Below are positions 23,401-34,634 of a stretch of 64,000 nt of DNA, piece by piece. The DNA comes from Thamnaconus septentrionalis (taxonomy: Eukaryota > Chordata > Actinopteri > Tetraodontiformes > Monacanthidae), in contig CM020511.1 of the NCBI GenBank assembly GCA_009823395.1, positions 8,719,001 through 8,783,000 on the forward strand, read 5' to 3'. The notes under the pieces were generated by a model that was not told where the DNA came from, made no database searches, and saw only the letters and a list, made by a program, of their open reading frames with translations. The stretch's first letter is position 1; the number at the start of each line of letters is the position of its first letter. Both the position numbers and the translations under genes were made by a program.

Positions 23401-24752
23401 TGTGTTTTTCCCTCCTCACATCTTGGATAAAATGAGAATCACATGCCTCAGAAAGAATAATGCTCTTGTTTTTGTTTTTTTTATCTTCAGTGAAAAACAA
23501 AAAACAACCAGCATGCAGGGTTTGAATTGTGTTGAGTTTTGGAAAAATAAATAATTTGTTAGTTGTTTTTTTTTGTCAGATTCTGTTTTTCAGAGGCATC
23601 TAGGTCATAGTAGTGGCCATCACACAGTATGTTTCAACTAAATGTATTTTTATTTTATTTTTTCAATTATTCTATTTCAAATATGCAAATTTGACACGGC
23701 TTCCTAACTTCTAAACAATTCCTTCACATAAAAGAAAAAATATATATATGCTCAAGACCTTCTACCTACTTATTCATATAGCATTTATGTATATATATAC
23801 ATATACCTACACACATACATATATACACACGACAACAGTTGTCGACCGTCCGTCTCCCATCCTAAACTGACATGTCAACGCAGCAATTACTTCTGATGCC
23901 TTGATGAAGCCCAAATATACAGTCGATGTTGCTCGCCCTCTAGTAACCCCTCCAGCCACGAGAAGAGCTCATCCCAGGCTGCTCGTTCCACTTTCCGGGA
24001 GGTCTCTTTGTGATGTCACTAAGGGCCACTTGTAGCTCTCCCTCCACTGAGCCGCTCCTGCAGCTGCCTTGTTTTGCGCCCCCTGCCAAACGTGTCGACG
24101 GTCCAACGAGACGTCAGGATTTAGCAAGAGGCCCCGAGTGTTGTGGGAGCCAAGAACTGGTTTTGGTGTGGGAAAAAATAGCTTGAAGTGTTAACGTTGT
24201 AAAAGTTTCCACCAGCTCTTCCGCTTCCTCTTTTCCTTTCTTGTGTTTTTTGCGAGGCCCAGTGCAACAGTGCAGTCCCTGTCCCCCTCCGTCTCCCTCT
24301 GTCTGCGGCCCTTCGCGCTCCCTCCTTCCTCCGCCGCTCAGCACCTGTGTTAGTGGAAGCATAGCGCACATACCAGACATACCTCCTGCCTCAATGGGCC
24401 ATATTCATCCCCGTCTGCCAGTGTTTGGTCTGCCCCGCTGCTACTAACATCTGCTCAGCCCCTCTCGCCTCCCGCACTCAGTCCCGCCGTCGCCTCCACA
24501 TCGGCCTCTTTTCCTCGCCGCCTCGTCTCCTGGTGGGGGCGCTGTGTCTTCCTCTGAGCCTCGTCCCCGTCTTCTGAGGGTGGTTGTCTTGTTCCAGCGT
24601 TGAGCTCTGAGGCCCTGAGATGAGTAGGGCCTTGGTTTTCATCACACTCCCTTATGAAATGTGTGTGAGTGTGTGTGTGTGTTTTCGCACCTAATCTTAT
24701 TGACACGCTCGTCCCTCCTTCTCTGTAATGCATTACACCACGGCATAGTATG

Positions 24753-24784
<32 letters not shown>

Positions 24785-25919
24785 ATATACATATATGCTT
24801 ATATGTATATAAATGGAGGAGGAGGAGAAGATTGGTTTTTGTTTGTGATGATTCGTATTTGTAACTCTCTCTCTCTCTCTCTCTCTTCCAGGTCCCCACC
24901 ACCTCCCTGGATGACTTGTACCTGGAGGGCAGGACGTCAGGCGACTTCCCCGTAGACGATGAAGACGGCGACGATGGCGGTTCAGGCTCCGGATCTGGAG
25001 ACGACAGTAAGAAACTTTGCCTTGTTTCTCTCCTCTTGTTCTCCTCCCTGCAGAGGAAAGTTGTCTTGCTGCCGTTGTCGGTGAGGCTTTCAACCCCCCC
25101 TCACCCCCCTACATTCCGATGAAGGAAAGACACGAGTGAAGGATCTATAAGGAAGCTCATGCAACACAATACAAATGTAACGAATCGCCTGTAAATGAAA
25201 CGAGGCAAGCATAAGCGCTGTACTAGGCTGTCTGTTCATGCGTCTCCAACTGAACTGGCATGTTAACCATTGAGCTCCTGCTGCTTCGCCATGGCTGAAA
25301 ATCTGGATTCGCCACCGTCAATACTTCTTCGAGTTTGTGTACAACCCCATGCATCTCAAAATCCTCCTGAAAGTACGCATGCTAATATTAATGACATCAA
25401 CTTGCTCATTAAGTTCAGGATCTTGCCGTGTCTCAAACCAATTAAGCTATAAGTGACGTTGATTTTAATTGTGCAAAAGAGCCATCGTGCCTTATTTATA
25501 CCTCGATTCGTTTAATTTCGATTCAAAGGTCGAAATGATCACGTAAAAAGTGAAAGTTTCACAAAAGAATGTGATAGTTTTACGTGATAATGTGAAAATT
25601 ATCACGTAAAAACGTGGAACTTTCGCAAAATAACGTGATAGTTTCACGAAATAACGTGATAGTTTCAGGTTATAACATGAAAATTATCACGTAAAAATGT
25701 GAAACCTTCATGAAATAATGTTATTTAATAACGTTAATAATAACGTTATTTCTTGAAACTATCACGTGTTTTTTAGTGTGGCAGCAACGCACTTCCGTAC
25801 TTCAGTGCTTTATCAGTTAAATCTTTTTCCTGTGACGAAGGTGTTTGCCGTCTGTTTAATTTCCATTACTCATTGCAGAGGTATGAGACAAACTGCTTGT
25901 GCATAAACACGCACAAGCA

Positions 25920-25967
<48 letters not shown>

Positions 25968-27804
25968 GCCAGGTGTTTGTCCTGAGGTGATGTGGTGTCA
26001 AGCAGGTGAGGTTTTATAAGGGAAGTGTGCAGATGTCCGATGGAACTCGGTTGACTCACCTGTCTGCCCACAGTACTCATCCAGCGTGTCGTCAACCTCA
26101 CTGCGTCAGTGTCCAGTCAGGCACACGCTGCTTAGGCCCTTCCTGTTAATAAGCGTTTTCTTGAAACAAATACACAGAGTTTCGTATCAACTCCGTCTGC
26201 TTGTCTGAAAACGCAGAAACTGGCAAATAAATTGAAAAATAAGACAGAAAAAATGACATTCACATTGTTAACTTGACACATAAAATCTCTCATCAATTTT
26301 GTCAGACTGGATGGTCCAGGCGGAGAAATTCATCAGGATGACCGACTTCTTCAGGACCACGCAGTCCAGCGACGTTGACGGTCCAGCGCAGCAGCAGACC
26401 ACCTTCTCCCCTGCCGTCCCATCAGCCACTGCGGCGCCCAGCCAGCGTTCCACCACAGTGAAGGACCTGAAGAGCCCAGACACAGTCACTGACGGGGCCA
26501 GCGAGGCAGAGGAGGTACAGCTGGTCTCACTGTCTTACAGGAGAAAACCTCTTTTTACACATGGGCTGTACCCTACATCGCCCCCTACTGTCACCATACA
26601 GTCACTATGTAGGGGGCTTACGCCATTTTCTCTTGGCATCCGAATCTTGAGTGAACGTCAGTGTTCACTATTATAGTCTCACTCAATGTATCCCACAATG
26701 CATCACTGAAAGTAGGTAGCCCGGCAATATGTCCCATCATGCATTGCGCTAACACCACCCCACCCACATGTTAATGTTAATGCTTAGTATAATATGTAAT
26801 ATACGAAAATGCGTATATATGTGTAATGTGTAAATTAATTTATGTATTTGATTAAATATATATCCATTATATATAAATATATACATGCATACATACATAT
26901 ATATACATATATATGTTTGACTCATTAGCACTTGCTGACAGGATGTTATATAATGGGATTGCGACAACGTCATTAACAACACCAAGGGAGCCTGAAAGTG
27001 TTTTTAAATTTAGTTAATCATTCACTGTATAGTGGCTACGTAGAACTGCCCGTAGAGGGAGCCAGTGGGTGATTTGGGACACAGCGATGGTCTCCCAGGC
27101 GCCTGTGAATTTTCGTTTTGGACCTTGTTTGTCGACTCAAAAGAAAGCGATCACACAGCCAGACGACTGAAGCACTCATTTGTGGCCCCTGCAAAGAAAA
27201 GTCCATAACCGGTGTACGGCTGCGTCTTCCTCCAGGGTGCAAACGTCGAACCGACGGCCGACTGGTTCACACAGGAGCCCACGCGTCCCAGCCAGACCAG
27301 CAGCGCTGCTCCACGCAGGGCGGATGAGGTGGATGAAGTGGAGAACAACAGTCTGGACGAGGGGACGGTGGCGCCGACCACCGAGGCCGAGGAGGTCCTC
27401 CCGACCGGCGTCCTGGAGAACGAGATAGTGCCCAGGGACGGCCGGGGCTGGATCCACGACGCCGACAGAGCCACTGGCAAGGAGGTGACGTCGGAGAACA
27501 TGTGGGAGCGGAAGGAGGTCCTGGCAGGTGAGGATGACCTTTGACCTTTGCAGCGTTTAGCGGCTAGCCAGCTAGCTAGCAGGCTCTCACTGACTGACCC
27601 TCGCTCTGCTCCTCCTCTTCTTCCTCCTCCTCCTCCTCAGCGGTGATCGCCTGCGGAGTGGTGGGCTTCCTGTGCGCCGTCCTCCTGCTGACGCTCCTGG
27701 CCTACCGCCTGAAGAAGAAGGACGAGGGCAGCTACGACCTGGGAGACACCAAGCTCACCAACACGCAGTACCAGAAGGCGCCTACCAAGGAGTTCTACGC
27801 CTGA
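19692..27804 (+). CDS. sdc2: Syndecan-2 (heparan-sulphate proteoglycan core protein)
   Basis: Single-pass cell-surface proteoglycan; heparan sulphate on its ectodomain binds growth factors and matrix. Coding exons: 19692-19751, 24892-25006, 26306-26514, 27236-27527, 27641-27804; 840 bp, 279 residues. Exon 1 is a signal peptide ([18 protein letters not shown]). Exon 2 has the LYLEG motif, an acidic stretch and SGSGSGDD glycosaminoglycan attachment sites. Exons 3-4 are low-complexity Thr/Glu ectodomain ending WERKEVLA next to the membrane. Exon 5 holds the membrane helix, the C1 region [11 protein letters not shown] and the C2 PDZ-binding end EFYA. The ending [11 protein letters not shown] matches syndecan-2, and cpq nearby supports this by synteny. 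The ectodomain is longer than human SDC2 (201 aa) and the membrane-proximal WERKEVLA is more syndecan-1-like, so another paralogue is possible but less likely. Confidence 0.86.
20434..20464. repeat. (GT)n microsatellite in sdc2 intron 1
   Basis: About 15 GT dinucleotides. Confidence 0.85.
21743..22085 (+). mobile_element. hAT-like MITE, family A copy 2 (sdc2 intron 1)
   Basis: Shares GGAGCAGGAGCAGATGGATG GAGTGT, GGTGACCCAC, GGGATATGTAGAAAACGTGC and GCCGGATTAAAAAGTTTG with the element at 9073-9414. The left end is CAGGTATGGGCCAAC; the right end is eroded. Confidence 0.65.
24753..24813. repeat. (AT)n microsatellite and flanking TATG-rich tract
   Basis: About 13 AT units followed by GTGTGTATATACATATATGC; sdc2 intron 1, 110 bp before exon 2. 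A short CT run (24866-24886) then forms the pyrimidine tract of that exon. Confidence 0.8.
25536..25772. repeat. Degenerate ACGTGATA/TATCACGT array in sdc2 intron 2
   Basis: The words ATCACGTAAAAA, GTGAAAATTATCACG, AACGTGATAGTTTCACG and their inverted forms alternate about ten times over 240 bp. Adjacent units are near-palindromic. It matches no element I can name. Confidence 0.7.
25921..25965. repeat. (CA)n microsatellite
   Basis: About 22 CA units in sdc2 intron 2. Confidence 0.9.
26560..27095. repeat. Probable teleost MITE in sdc2 intron 3
   Basis: Begins with TGTACCCTACAT and a palindrome around CACTATGTAGGGGGC, includes CCCACAATGCATCACTG and CCCATCATGCATTGCG, and ends with CACTGTATAGTGGCTACGTA and GGGTGATTTGGGACACAG. 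These phrases are typical of a common fish family of small DNA elements. A similar short palindrome occurs at 56822-56895. Boundaries are approximate. Confidence 0.4.
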
Positions 27805-30155
27805 ACCCACCAAAAAAAAATTTTAAAAAAGGGGGTGGCGGGTGGGGGGGGGGTCGGCAAGTGGAATGTGTACGTTTCTAATCAGGATTTAGGATATTGA
27901 TCGAGAAACTACAGTTTTTCGTTTTTTTTTTGTTTCTTTGTTTTTTTATTGTGGGGGCTGCGGGGAGGTGTAGGAGCTCTGCAATCATGCTTCTCTTTTT
28001 TTCCACCATTCACACCCGTTCTTTCGCGTCCCTCTCGTTCCGTCGCACAACGAGGCCGGGACGAGGACGAGGACGTGTCGCGTTTTCTTCAAGGATCCCA
28101 AACGAAGCTGTGCCTTTGAGAGCCTCACTCCCTCTCCGAGCCGAACCACACACACTGGGCCGGACTCCGCTAGCTCTGCTGTGTCGGAGACCACGTCGAG
28201 AGGCCTCGGCTCCTCTTCACCCACCGCCTTCACACACTCAGACTCACCACTCGCCTTGTTTCTGCTGTTCGTACAGAAGCAGTTCCGCGCCCGCGGCGTC
28301 GGAGTGTCGATGCTTCACGTTCCCGCTATTTGAGGCCAAATTTGCTCTTTTCGTTCTTGTTACATTTCATTTTTTTTTTGTATGATTTCTTTTTTGCTGA
28401 ATTGAATATGTTTGTTTTTCTTTGTTGTTATGGGAAGTATCCAGTATTGGTATGAGATTTTATTACTCTGCAGGTACTTTTTTTGTTATTCTTATTTGTT
28501 TAAATAGATATCTGACACCTATAAGATGGACCTGAATCCAAACTGTGCTTTATTTGTCTTTTAGCAGCTTTATTGTTGTTGTTTTTTTTTGCTGTTTAGA
28601 GATTATATTTCTGCGAGCCGTTTTAAAATGGACTTTTATTCAGTAATAGTGGCAGCCTTGGATCCCTCTGCCTTGCTTTTGTCTAACGTTAGCTCTATAT
28701 TCAAGGTGATTTTATACGCCAACCGTGTGTAGCAAGCATGTGGCGAGGATCGCCACGCACAGCTAATGACTATAATTACAAAAGCGTAGAGGTCACCACA
28801 CTCTCTGACAACGGCCAAAGTGCATTCCTGTCGAAACGTCGACTTCACAGCTGCAGCAGCAGGTTTGAGCTTAAAATGGACAGTCGGCGCCTCGTGCCTC
28901 TTTGAATTTCTCCGCCCGTAGCTCGGCTACAGCAGCGTCGCGATACAGCTCAACCCCAGTTGACTGTGAAACTCCTGTTAAACTGTGAAAAGCAATGTAA
29001 CTGCCTGGACTTTTCCCCAATCAGGAACGGATTCACTTTTTATTTTTTTTCTCGCGATTCCATGGAACGCAACTCTGTGTTTGACGCGTTTCCAGATCAT
29101 TGGTCGTTACCTCAAGCAGCCGTTGTTAGGAAGCAGGGGAGCGACTTGTGGAGAGAAAATGTTCAGCGGCAGCAACAACAGGGTGGTTTTTCCTTTATTT
29201 TTATTTGTGTGAACCCTGTAAATATATATTTTAATTAAAAAAAAAAAGCTGACTATGTAGTTTCCAAATTTGAAGTAGTGCATTATTTTTATTTCAGTCA
29301 TATGCCCCCCCACCCAGACACTTACTAGTGTTACACATATTAGAATTGTTATAGCTGCTGTGTTTAAGTGTTATTGGAAAGGTCAAAGATGTAACTGAAA
29401 AAAGAATAGCTTCAGCAATTGACGTCTTCTAAAGGTAATAGGTTCAGCTATTAACATACAGAGCGAAAGAGCTTTGTCTTTTATGAAAGTGCCCCATCAA
29501 GAGAGAGAAGAATGATCACCTTCATCCCCCCCGTCCTGTAACCGAGGCTACCTAAAACACTTGGATATTTTTTTGTTTTTTACTATGGAAAGAGTTTTCC
29601 CACTTGCACGCTACTTCATCACTCAGGCTTCAACACACAGGATAATCTCAGTACCTCAGAATAACCTTTTTTTATTTTCTTCTTCATGAAGTCTCAGAAG
29701 AGCTTTGCTGGGCATCAACTAAACCGATTCAGGGTTCAGACAACGGGTTCACACTTGCTCCCAATCCAGCTCTGTTTTCATTGACTTAATTTATGTGCAT
29801 TAATTTATATTTGCCTATAATCCAAGTTGATTGAATCACTATACAGTATTTGTACATGACGTGCCTTCTGCATTACTTGTATGTTTTTGTGTCATAGCTG
29901 CTCGGCTTTATTCAGAATACTATTTTCTCTTCCGAGTTAATGAGGGATAAAGTGAAATATTACACCTTTGTAAATATATGAAAGCTTTCACATTCATCTC
30001 AGTCACCGTCGATGACAAATTGACTTTTAAAACATTAACCGCAACGCATTGTTAAGATCCACTCAGAGACAAAATGGTGTCAGAGGCACAAAGCGGTCAA
30101 CAGAGAACTATGTTGCTGAATAGATGTTTTGTATGAGGGTCAATACTGAATAAAA
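27805..30155 (+). other. Long 3' UTR of sdc2
   Basis: From the stop codon to a consensus AATAAA at 30149-30154, about 2.35 kb of T-rich sequence with no gene-like reading frame. Open frames at 27897-28385 and 28960-29238 are T-rich and lack homology features, so they are treated as UTR. Confidence 0.6.
30149..30154 (+). terminator. Poly(A) signal of sdc2
   Basis: AATAAA in context ACTGAATAAAAGTTCT, the best canonical signal downstream of the sdc2 stop. Confidence 0.5.
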
Positions 30156-31657
30156 GTTCTGGCTTTTATGCAATTCTATTGCTGGCGGTCAAATTATTGC
30201 GTTATTTGTCTTAACAAAAGCACAAACATTCCTCTGATTCTCTTATATCCAGAAAACTCAAGGCTTATTATTCAACTTGTCATCCTCAGTTATCATTATA
30301 GTATTACAATATCATTTCTTGGGCAACTTCTACATTCAGAGGAGACTGTGAAAACAGAGGGAGTGAAAGGCAGCTGCCTTACAGTAAGTTAACGTGACTA
30401 TGTAAACCTGGTGGCTATAAACACAAAGCTGTAACAACCAGTGTTTCTTTGTGCATTTAGAATAACGTACAACAGTGCAAGGGAAGTTCACATAAACAAT
30501 AATTATACTCTTATGTATAAATACTGGGAAATTTACAGTGAATTGCACTGTTTGCAGGGGAAGAAAGTTAGTGGTGAAGAAGGCTAGAAAACAACAGCAG
30601 AAATTGAAGAGAAAAACAGTTCTTTCTATTTGCAGGATGGTCTGTTCTTTTCACATCATATAATATCCACTTGGTTGCGTTGCGTCCAAATAGGCTCCTG
30701 TTTGCTGTAAGTGAACAGAGCTCAGTCAGTTGTGATAGCCAATCAGATTTCAAGTTTGCCAAGGCGAGCTAGCTGGCCTTATGCTGAAGTTCACACGTAC
30801 GCGTCCTGTGATTGGATAAGAAGCCCTGAGAACCTCGAAGACTGAACTCAACCCAAAGATCCATTTTCGACCACAGCGAACCCACAACGGCTGAAAGCTT
30901 AATACTATACAATAAATAGCTTCATACTGTAGAAAATCAAAATCTAATTTTAAATTTAAAAAACTCATCAAAATAGATAAATTGCAAGTAAAAATGCATG
31001 CTCCTTTTAATCTGCAGCCTTCTGATTTAAATTTCAACAGTAACCTTTTTCCACAAAGTTATTTTACTTTTCAAAAGTAAAATAACAACAATAAACCAAT
31101 TAAGTCATAATAATGATATCCTTCAATTAACGAATGACATGTTTGAGATAGATATACTTTTGTTTTTTTAATACAACGTCAAATACAGTGAAGATTATTT
31201 TTTACAGCATAGAACAGGATTTGTTTTAATCATTGGTCGTGTGGAGTGAACACAGTCAAGTGTTCTCTCTGCCGACTGGACCACAAAGACTGGACAGTTT
31301 CTGAGGGAATCACACAAATGGCTTCAATGTCACCGTATGGTCACATCGACCGACTGGTCGCTTCATTGTTGAAGCCACAGAAACTCAGGCATGATCAGAT
31401 CAGCTCCACCAGACTTTGTTTAAATGGGACAGATGTGATCATTCCCGAAATGTGTAATCAGAGGAGAAAAAGGAGGAAAAAAAGGAAAAAAACCTTGAGT
31501 CCGATTGTTGTCTGATGGCAGCAGTCAAGTGACAACATTGTTGATCAACGTGGACCAAACACAGGAACGATGTCGCCATCCGGGTCTCCACTGTGTGTGA
31601 GTGCTTCAGATTTTCTTTGTTCCTCTCCTTCCTTTTTTTCCATCTGTGGTCTGGATC
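30156..31657. other. Intergenic region between convergent sdc2 and mrpl13
   Basis: AT-rich sequence with no recognisable gene or structured repeat. The 3' end of mrpl13 must lie in here, but no canonical signal on the minus strand stands out. Confidence 0.4.
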
Positions 31658-32127
31658 TCATTTCATCTTGTAGTCTTCAGGCCTGCAGACAGTAAGTGAC
31701 ACGAGGCAGCACATTAGCAGGCGTTCAGGTCTGGCAAGAGAATCCATGGATAAAGAGAGTAGCACTAGTAGTGACAGTAGTACTAGTCGTAGTAGTAGCA
31801 GTAGTAGTGGTGGTAATAGTGGTTGCAGTAGTTGAAGAAGTAGTGGTACTAGTGGTAGTAGTAATAGAAGTACTATCACGACTACTCAGAGTAGTAGTAG
31901 TAGTAGTCGTAGTAGTAGTAGTACTAGTAGTAGTAGTAGTGGTAGTACTAGTAGTAGTAGTGGTGGTGGTAGTAGTACTAGCAGTAGTGGTAGTAATAGT
32001 AGTGGTAGTGGTGGAAGAAGTAGTAGTATAGTAGCGGTAGTAGTAGCAATACTAGTACTACTACTACTAATAGTAGTAGTAGTAGCAGTAGTACTACTAG
32101 TAGTAATGGTACAACTAGTAATACTAA

Positions 32128-32171
<44 letters not shown>

Positions 32172-33951
32172 ACGTACGGCGTCCACAGCCGGGGGAAGGC
32201 GTCCACTTCCTCCTGCGTGTACTCGCTGAGCTTGCGGGGGATTTCTCTGGGCTGAGGCAGCTCCTCTGTCAGGTTGGCCCGGATGTCGTCTGGTAACTCC
32301 TGGTGGCGACGCCGGGGAGGTGCGGGAGATTATTACACATCGCAAAGTACAAGAAGTGAGTCAAAGGGAAGAGGAAGAACAGCATAAGCGAGAAGGGGAA
32401 TTGGTGGAACCAAGCGGCTCGGCAGCTTCACACTGCAGCTCTGACATTACTGTGAACTAGAAGAGCGCGGCGTGTGTGTGTGTGTGGACTCACGCTCTCG
32501 GAGAAGATGTGCAGTCGCTGCATCATGGTGCGGCGGTGCAGGTTCCTGGGCAGCATGCCGTAAACGGCCAGCTTGACAATCTGGAGACGGGAGGAGACGC
32601 AGTTACAATGACAGGATCTGGAGAACTAGCGCAGGTCATTTCTCCCTGCAGCTAACAGGGTGTGCAACTGCACTCGATAAAATCATCTTCTCAAATACTT
32701 TACACTTCATAAAAGTGCAATGTTATGTTATTAATGATCAAAAAAAACTCAACCTGAGTGATCGTTACTTACAGCTGTTGGGTCTTTGTGGTGAAGCTGG
32801 GCAGCCGTGACTTGTTTGAATCCACCAGGGTACCTTTTGGGGGAATGGGGCACTTACTGACTTACTGTGAACTACAAGCGCCCAACGTATCTTTACAATA
32901 CGGAATTACATGCAAAAAAATGGAGGATATCAAGCATTAACTGTATAATAAAAGAGAGATAAATCTGACACAGAAGAAGAAGAAACCACTAGTGGCCAGA
33001 CATGGACGCACACTCACCCTGTGTGTGATGAGTAGACTTTCTGTTCCCATTTGTTTCCAGAGAAAGCAATGTGCTTGGCGTTTATTATGACGACGTGGTC
33101 TCCGCAGTCACCTGAAAGCAAAGGTGTTAACTTGTGGACACTTTGTTTTGATGATTTGTTTTACCGTCCCCTTTTTTCAGAACCACACACATATGCCTGC
33201 TTCACCAATCCGAAATCAAAATAAAGAAAACCAAATTAAATCAACCTTTGAGCTATTCATGGGGGACTTCTAGACGCACCCTGACCGGTGCCACTCTGCG
33301 AATGATATGACAGAGCGACCACCATCTAGCCTCCAGTGAGCCTCTGCAACAGAGCCTTATTGCTTAGGGGAACAATTGCCATTTTCCAAGTGTAAGGAGG
33401 AGGCACTCACTCAGTGCGTGGTAGATGGGCTTGTGTTTCCCCTGCAGTCTCACAGAACACATGGTGGCCAGTTTCCCAGGAGGCTGCAACCTCGCATCAA
33501 TCAGGAACCACGAGCGAGCGAAGGTCGCCCATTGCTGCAAAAACCCAAAAGTATATATATGTATATTTTTGTCCACAATTTATTCCGCAATTAAAGGTCA
33601 CTATTAAAACGACTGGATTGTTAACAGTTAAAAGAGATCGTTTTAGGTACTATAATTTGTGTTTCAGTAACATACAAAATAGTCAAAATAAGACAGGCGA
33701 TGACTAATGTTCTGAGATTAGCTTGAAGGGTCCTCTCATATATTACTATATATATATAACTACATGATATTCCACTAGGAAGTCGTTCACTAATCCAAGC
33801 AAAAACGAGGATGCGTCCGGCTTTTTTTTTTTTTTTTCTTTACCAAGAAACAACATTCAACACAACAAAATTCCAATAAAATACTAAAAAAATGAATTCC
33901 TGTGAGTGGACTGCGTGTGCGTACCTGAGCAGATCTGGAGAAACTTGACAT
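31658..33951 (-). CDS. mrpl13: Mitochondrial large-subunit ribosomal protein uL13m
   Basis: Structural protein of the mitochondrial 39S ribosomal subunit. Coding exons, 5' to 3': 33951-33925, 33534-33411, 33111-33018, 32833-32773, 32580-32494, 32299-32178, 31682-31658; 540 bp, 179 residues, close to human MRPL13 (178). Recognised by [15 protein letters not shown], the [18 protein letters not shown] core, [28 protein letters not shown] and [19 protein letters not shown]. Reading on past the sixth exon would run into a CA repeat; instead a strong donor (ACGCC/GTACGT) splices to a tiny 25-bp last exon that gives the family ending WTPPEDY followed by KMK and stop. Head to head with dscc1. Confidence 0.96.
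31765..32127. repeat. Long imperfect (AGT)n array in the last mrpl13 intron
   Basis: About 360 bp of AGT/GTA triplets interrupted by GGT, ACT and CGT variants, with short inverted ACT blocks. It creates long frames of poly-Val or Leu on both strands that are not genes. Confidence 0.9.
32130..32169. repeat. (GT)n microsatellite next to an mrpl13 donor
   Basis: About 20 GT units ending 3 bp before the donor (minus-strand GTACGT) of exon 32299-32178. Confidence 0.9.
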
Positions 33952-34634
33952 TTTGATGACAGGCGCTAGCACATCCTTAAACGCTTGTGACCCTCAACTC
34001 GCGTCGCTGGTTCTTTTACAAATGTATCTCGAGTGAAACACGGATCTCAAACAAAGAAAGGTTCCTACCACATACAAAATCACGCTAAGAGCACAGAACG
34101 AATCCGTCACGGGTTTTAATAAACGCAGTAACGTTTCAAAATCAATAAGTGGAAAATGTTGTTTGAAAAAAAAATATTGTTTTGTTTTCCATTCATTACA
34201 TGATATCGACTAGGAGTTTCCGCACGGGAGTATTTTGACGTTACACCCCAAAGCAATCAACTCGGACTGGTCCGGACCGTTCCTCTTGTAAACGGCCCAA
34301 AAACTCATGAAATACATCGTTAGTGCGTTTCTCTTTTGCGTTTCAAAGTGCTCACATTTCGCACGTATTTTTATTTACTTTTATTTACATACGGTAAAAC
34401 TTTAACAGCCGACAGAGGGCAGCAGCGATTCAACCGGAATTGTTTCCTCCGAGGACGAAGAAGAAAAATAGACGTCACATCCTTACCGAGGAGGACTGAA
34501 GCGCGGGTAATTCTTCTCTGTCAGAGGTCTTGTTTGTGTTTGTTTTGAACAAAGTTTGAGGAGACTTCGTTCGTTACTCAGAGCAGTTATCATTTATTGG
34601 TCGGAGCTCGTTGAGCCAGACTTTAGCTCCACGG
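33952..34634. promoter_or_regulatory. Divergent promoter region of mrpl13 and dscc1
   Basis: The two ATGs are 683 bp apart and point away from each other. The interval includes an ETS-like core (CAACCGGAAT near 34431) and no TATA box. A shared promoter is inferred from the layout. Confidence 0.5.

Noticed and set aside
24455..25093. 212-codon minus-strand open frame over sdc2 exon 2
   Set aside because: Antisense shadow of an Asp/Gly-rich exon plus AT, GT and CT microsatellites.
27897..28385. 162-codon open frame downstream of sdc2
   Set aside because: T- and C-rich 3' UTR composition, no recognised domain, and it lies before the sdc2 poly(A) signal.
31246..31515. Cys- and Lys-rich 89-codon frame between sdc2 and mrpl13
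   Set aside because: Single frame without homology features or flanking splice sites; probably chance.
31696..32206. Long open frames of poly-Val or poly-Leu/Thr on both strands
   Set aside because: They are read-through of an imperfect AGT triplet repeat in an mrpl13 intron; there is no start context, domain or splice logic.
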